DNA of 64,000 nt, from positions 186,001-250,000 of the forward strand of contig MBPM02000012.1 of assembly GCA_001695595.3 (NCBI GenBank). Direction: 5' to 3'. Every line of letters starts with the position of its first letter. Positions within the stretch are counted from its first letter, which is position 1. This document shows, piece after piece, positions 59,294 to 64,000 of the stretch. The notes beneath the pieces were generated by a model, which had not been told where the DNA came from, did not search any database, and saw nothing but the letters and a program-made list of their open reading frames with translations. The DNA is from Plasmopara viticola (lineage: Eukaryota; Oomycota; Peronosporomycetes; Peronosporales; Peronosporaceae). Both the position numbers and the translations under genes were made by a program.

Positions 59294-61696
59294 GCACTTA
59301 CGTTCAATATATATGGCGGGGCGGCTTTTCCACCTGAGATGAGCTGACCAAAATCTTCAGGTTAATATGTGTATCATCTGCAGAAACACTTTCTTGCAGC
59401 ACAAATATAACAAGGGTTTAGTCATTTTCGTTCAAAAGCTACAACTTTGCCGACTGAAATGAAAAAAGACCCGTTTCGAAGAGGTGACAATAACCGACTT
59501 ATCAGGTGCAGCCAAAACGGAGGTAGTATGTGTACTTCTAACACTTTTGATAAAGCTGTAAGAATGACAACAAATACCAAGGTTGATTAAACGCTCTTGG
59601 ATGACACAAATACAATCTTTGTTTGTACGGATAGAAATTTGACTATGAATGATCAGCCGAACTCGTGCTTTTTCTATAAAAAGAATACAAAGATGAAGTC
59701 TCACGAGACCAAGTTTTAGTGCTGCCACCTGGTGAAGGTGTACGCCAGAAAATTGCTTTGATTCCGTTAATACGTACTATTTGATATGGCGGAAGCCCTT
59801 ACTCCAGGAGCAGCGTTACGTCATTTAAGCTTTCAATATTTTCGAGGTGAACGCAGGTAAGAACACAATATTTCTCTCTCCTCGCCGACATTTTGTGTCG
59901 AAAAATCGAATGGTGAGTGGAGCATCGTACACGCTTATGATTACACTATACGTGGCCACGATCCTGGCACAGCTGCCAATTTTTAGCACTAATACAGAGG
60001 AAAACAGCAAATTGGGATGTGCAATGTACGTAGCACTCGACTCAGTCGATGGGTGATAATTCTTCCTTAAGGAGAGAGCTATAAGATTGGCCAAAGGTGA
60101 AACTCTGGGCTGTATGCTCATAGAACTATCAGTCTTGGTCTGAAGACTTCCGCGACTTTGATATATCGATTGACGCAATTGTTTAGGTCCCATACAACGT
60201 ATAGAAAAACATACTCTAACAACGACTTGCCCATACTCGTGTAGACCGCGGAAAACAAACGTTTAAAGATTGCATGATTCTTTCGTGAGCAGTGCTCGAG
60301 TGCAAGTGCACTACTAGGCTTTATACTAATTCGATAAAATTATTTTCCAACGCAGACGAAATTTCAAAATTTAGATATTGTACGGCCATCAGGCATATTG
60401 TGCTGGCAAGAATCAGCCAACCTGATTGAGCCAGAGAGACTTAGAGAATTGTAATAATCTAATCAATCGCTTACGACTGCAGCAATTAGAAGTGACTAAG
60501 CCACGTATGCAGACTGACTAAGCCAGCTCTATGTACCGAGCCTGGTTTGTCTAATCCAGAACATGACGGTTCGGTGTCGTTTGTGATGCGTCATATTCTG
60601 CCAATAAACAAAGCCCCTTTATGCTCTACCGTTAATATCTCATTCTGCTTCAGTATAAGTTCCGCGAACGAAATGAGTTCTAAGCTTGACTAGCTTACGA
60701 CCATATAAGCATTTTTTACGACCAAAAAGACCTTTTATTTACAGAAGTCAAAGAGTGATACTGGTATGTAGCCGAAGGCTATCCTCGTTTTCCGACATAT
60801 TTTCCTTATCAATGCAAAACCTCCCCGCACTACTCGATGCGTGCCATGTGTTTCCTTCATTTTATTGAACAGATTGGCGGTCTCGACGAGATGCTTCGCG
60901 TCGTACTTATGTGCGTATTGACACTACGTCAATATTAACATCATTTGCTCACTCGAATCTTAGGCTCAAAAAAACCAAGCTTCTCGTTACTGGTGTATGA
61001 CGTTGTCTCGGGAGACACTTATGAGGCACTTAGTTCGGACGGCTTATATCGCTGTTTCCAAGGACCATTGGATGTATGTTCTTCTCTAGTAAAGGTATAC
61101 AAAGATGAAGTCACAAAGACCCGACAACAAGCAATTTGATCGTGGCTTCTGACCGTAACTTTGGAATCCACCTTCGGCTATCTTATTCGTCAAGATCGAA
61201 ATACAAATTCATCGGTCCGTTTGTTGCCTGTATACGTTAATAGAAGCATGGCGTTGACGATGACATGAAGTGAGTCGCGATCGAGAGTAAACATCCTCAG
61301 AAGCTCAATGAGAACCACAAATGTTTATGTGAAGAACCGGACCAAATAATCCATACATTTCTCTATGTTTTGCCGCAAGTAATAGTTACAAGCCAGTGCA
61401 GCAGTGTTGGATGTATGTAGGACTAAACGGCTTTATTTGAAGTGCTTAAAGATTATGTAAGTGTATACAAGGACTACGTCCTTCTGATTACCTTTGATCA
61501 TGAGACTATCTCTACCCCTTCAAGTGTAAGATTGATTCGATTTTACTGTGCCTTGAATGATAAAAATGTCAAGACTACTCGCCTTTGACTCCACAAAGCA
61601 TGTCCTTCTAGGGAATAAGAGAGTACATGTTGCACAAAAGGCCCGAACGTTTCTATGCAATCCGCCTTTATCAGGAAAAGGTCCAATTGGCTATGC

Positions 61697-61943
61697 TTAA
61701 ATTCGCTGCCCTACTCGCATCCGAAAAAAGGTCCGCACTCTTGACACTTGACCAGAATTGACACGCTGGACACACAGCGAAAATGTGAGCCATGTTTGCT
61801 GGTAGGCCTTCGGCATCGTCACCGTTGCAGAAGGCCAAAAGTCCCGTTCCTGGTATGTACCAAGTGCTGTCTCTTCCGGTCCTTGTTTCAAGAATGACGT
61901 GCCACACCAAGTTTTGGACTCCATTATTAATAAAATTTAGCAA
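61697..61943 (-). pseudogene. LINE reverse transcriptase zinc-knuckle fragment, arm C
   Basis: On minus the frame reads VWHVILETRTGRDSTWYIPG, FCNGDDAEGL, HIFAVCPACQFWSSVKSADL. This is the cleanest of the three copies and shows the C...H-I-F-x2-C-P-x2-x-F-W pattern typical of the end of LINE reverse transcriptases. Confidence 0.6.
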
Positions 61944-63419
61944 CCCAACTTGATTATTGAATCAAAGCAGTCAAGGCTGTCGTTTTGTAGAGCATCTCAG
62001 CGTAGTAGTATGCATGTCTCACAAAAGCTCTGCTAGGAGCATTGATGACCAGCTTTGACCTGTAATTGACACAAGCCTCGTGGTACTCTTACCACGCCAT
62101 ACATCACCAAGCTATACATTGCCACTTGCGCTATCAAAGTTCAGAAATGTCACACTCGGATTTGTTTAAATCAAGCTTGTAGTATTGACCGCCTATACAG
62201 TAAGCTGTATATTACGGGGAATTTTCTACCAGTACTGGTAGCACGCATTTGTGATAAACCTTCTGCATTGCAACGGACTTTTTATAGACAAATAGTTGTA
62301 TGATATGTGAAACGTATAGAGCATGCATGATCCCCAAAGATCTGGTGCGCAATAAAATCCATTGTTGTCCCACGTGGTCTAACAAGTGAATATAACAACG
62401 CCATTTGTGATGGGCTAGAAGGAAATTTAACCGACGCTAAGATTTGATGCGCATTGAGCCGCCGCACTTGGACAACAAGCCTGACACAAAATTTGTAAAT
62501 CTTGGATGCGTATCACAGACCGCATGGCTAAACATGATGCTCTTGTAATTTTTTGCCGCTATAACGCACTGCAGGTGACACATTTGTGACCTCCTTATAC
62601 GTTTTTTTGGCCTTTCGGAAACATTTTCATTTAACAAAATTCGGCGTGATATTTGTTACAAATTGTAGCAACGCACGAGCTCTTACACTGCACCGCAAAC
62701 TCGAGGCTATGGGGACTCTCATTCGTTTTGAGCGATTAATGGCCACAACATCCGATTGTAACTGAGGAGTTTGCTTTAGGATTTGGATAGCTTTGGGAAT
62801 CTTTCCGTCCATAAAGTAAACTTTTGACTTGAAATCAAATAGGCGAGCGGCAACGACAAAATGCCGTTTGTGCATCACTAATTAATGATTAGATTGTAAA
62901 AACACATAGGCGTCGACTCACTCACAATTTGGACTATTAATGGTAACAGAATACCGAGACATACGGCATCTATCGACTGTGATGATCGCTTCCCGAGTCT
63001 TATAGATGTTAATGATCGCTATGAGGAGCCACATTCATCGCTATAGTGCAACAGTTAGTATATAGTCAGACTAAACGACCATGGAAATAAACTTCGTAAA
63101 TATGATTTCGGCAAGAAAGAAAACCGAATCTAATAATTATATTGATGGGTGTTCAATTATTGTTGAGGATGCGGCAACGGTATAATTAAATTCAAAGCAT
63201 GGCAGATAAGAAACAATTGATTTTTTTTGTGAAAACTCATAGAATGAATGATAAATTCATTCTAAGCTACGAGAATTTGCTGGTACAATTTAATGATACA
63301 AAATGAGCAAGTAAAGTCAACAAACGTGTTTGCGATTGACTAGGTGCCTCACTATCCAAGCTTATATTTGACCCATATTCAGTCGCCGCTTTCGAGCAAA
63401 GAGCCCGATAAAATTATAA

Positions 63420-63860
63420 TATCTTTTTGTGTGGCAGTCTCCAAGATGACAAACACACCAAGATTTTTTCCGAACAACAAAAGACTAATCAAGATCCCTA
63501 TATGTTTTGAGTTGCATCATCTTTTTGTAATACTTCTTTAACTACAAGGCCGTAACCACGGGCTCTTGTTATCTGCAAGCTTATAGAACTAAACACTATC
63601 CAAGACACCGGCAAAAAAAATTTCCATGTGTCAGTCTAGTATCGAAATGATGTTCGAAAATACATCATGCCCACAGCAGTGACAATCTCATTTTGAAAGA
63701 CGACTACGCAACAACACTATCGATCAATTAGCCATGGAAAGACAAAGCATAGCGACTTGAGCGACAAAACCATGAGGGTTTTGGCAAAAACAGGCGATAA
63801 AAAAATCGAGGGAGTAGCTGCGAGCATTAAATGTTATATCGTAGGCAAGAGGAATGATTG
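63420..63860 (+). repeat. Dispersed block R in arm C
   Basis: Aligns in the same orientation with 51740-52180 and in reverse with 18230-18640 and 41190-41610. Confidence 0.6.
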
Positions 63861-64000
63861 AGCTTTAAGCATCGCAGCACGAGAATGTAGGAAATAGTCA
63901 GCTTTGGTGCGGAAATAGTCGGTGACAAATTGGATTGTGCGGGTCGTACCGTAGTAAAAGCCTTGTCGTACGATAGACGTAATAAACAGTGAAGACTGTC

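Larger units (their letters stand above)
55918..64000. repeat. Arm C, inverted and diverged copy of arms A and B, running off the window
   Basis: The reverse complement tracks arm B from about 49115 back to about 41076, where the window ends. Examples: GGATGCAGACAACTAATTTG at 55951 against the end of arm B, and TTTATTACGTCTATCG read on minus at the window edge against the start of arm B. Divergence is plainly greater than between A and B. Short indels are common, so this arm is older or outside the tandem exchange. Confidence 0.85.

Overview
The window looks like accessory DNA from a plant-pathogenic oomycete (Peronosporales, most likely a downy mildew such as Plasmopara). The basis is four intronless secreted proteins with the RxLR-EER layout: a signal peptide, RVLR or RVLQ at residues 48-53, NEER about 18 residues later, then a long repeat-bearing C-terminal part. 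Everything else I could recognise is retroelement debris or duplicated DNA. The genus is inferred from the style of these effectors and was not tested by a search.

Layout. 1-3242 is a unique left flank with no gene I can support and one perfect 37-bp palindrome. From about 3357 to 49248 there are two near-identical tandem units of about 22.93 and 22.96 kb. Each unit runs: truncated LINE; 710-aa RxLR effector; about 730-bp inverted-repeat (MITE-like) element; TAC microsatellite; two decayed Ty3/gypsy elements on the minus strand; and an about 8-kb low-coding segment called here the arm (18113-26150 and 41076-49115). A third, more deleted LINE copy (49135-49447) closes the array. The middle LINE copy is a hybrid of the outer two, as expected if the array arose by unequal exchange between LINE copies, or if an assembler joined two haplotypes at the LINE.

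49448-55917 is a central spacer. It holds a 558-aa effector on plus, a shuffled effector pseudogene, and a 704-aa effector on minus that converges on the first. From 55918 to the window end lies an inverted and clearly more diverged copy of the arm. Arm B, the spacer and arm C therefore form a large interrupted palindrome around the convergent effector pair.

The effectors form one family: signal peptide, RXL[RQ], EER, two or three tandem modules of about 135-155 aa (each with a QLITQKALQLDKN-like core and some with a basic patch), and a conserved C-terminal domain of about 160 aa that looks helical. They would be secreted and moved into host cells. Their targets cannot be read from sequence. 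The main interest is how the locus makes effector copies: LINE-mediated tandem duplication, inverted duplication, gain or loss of internal modules, and decay by inversion and deletion.
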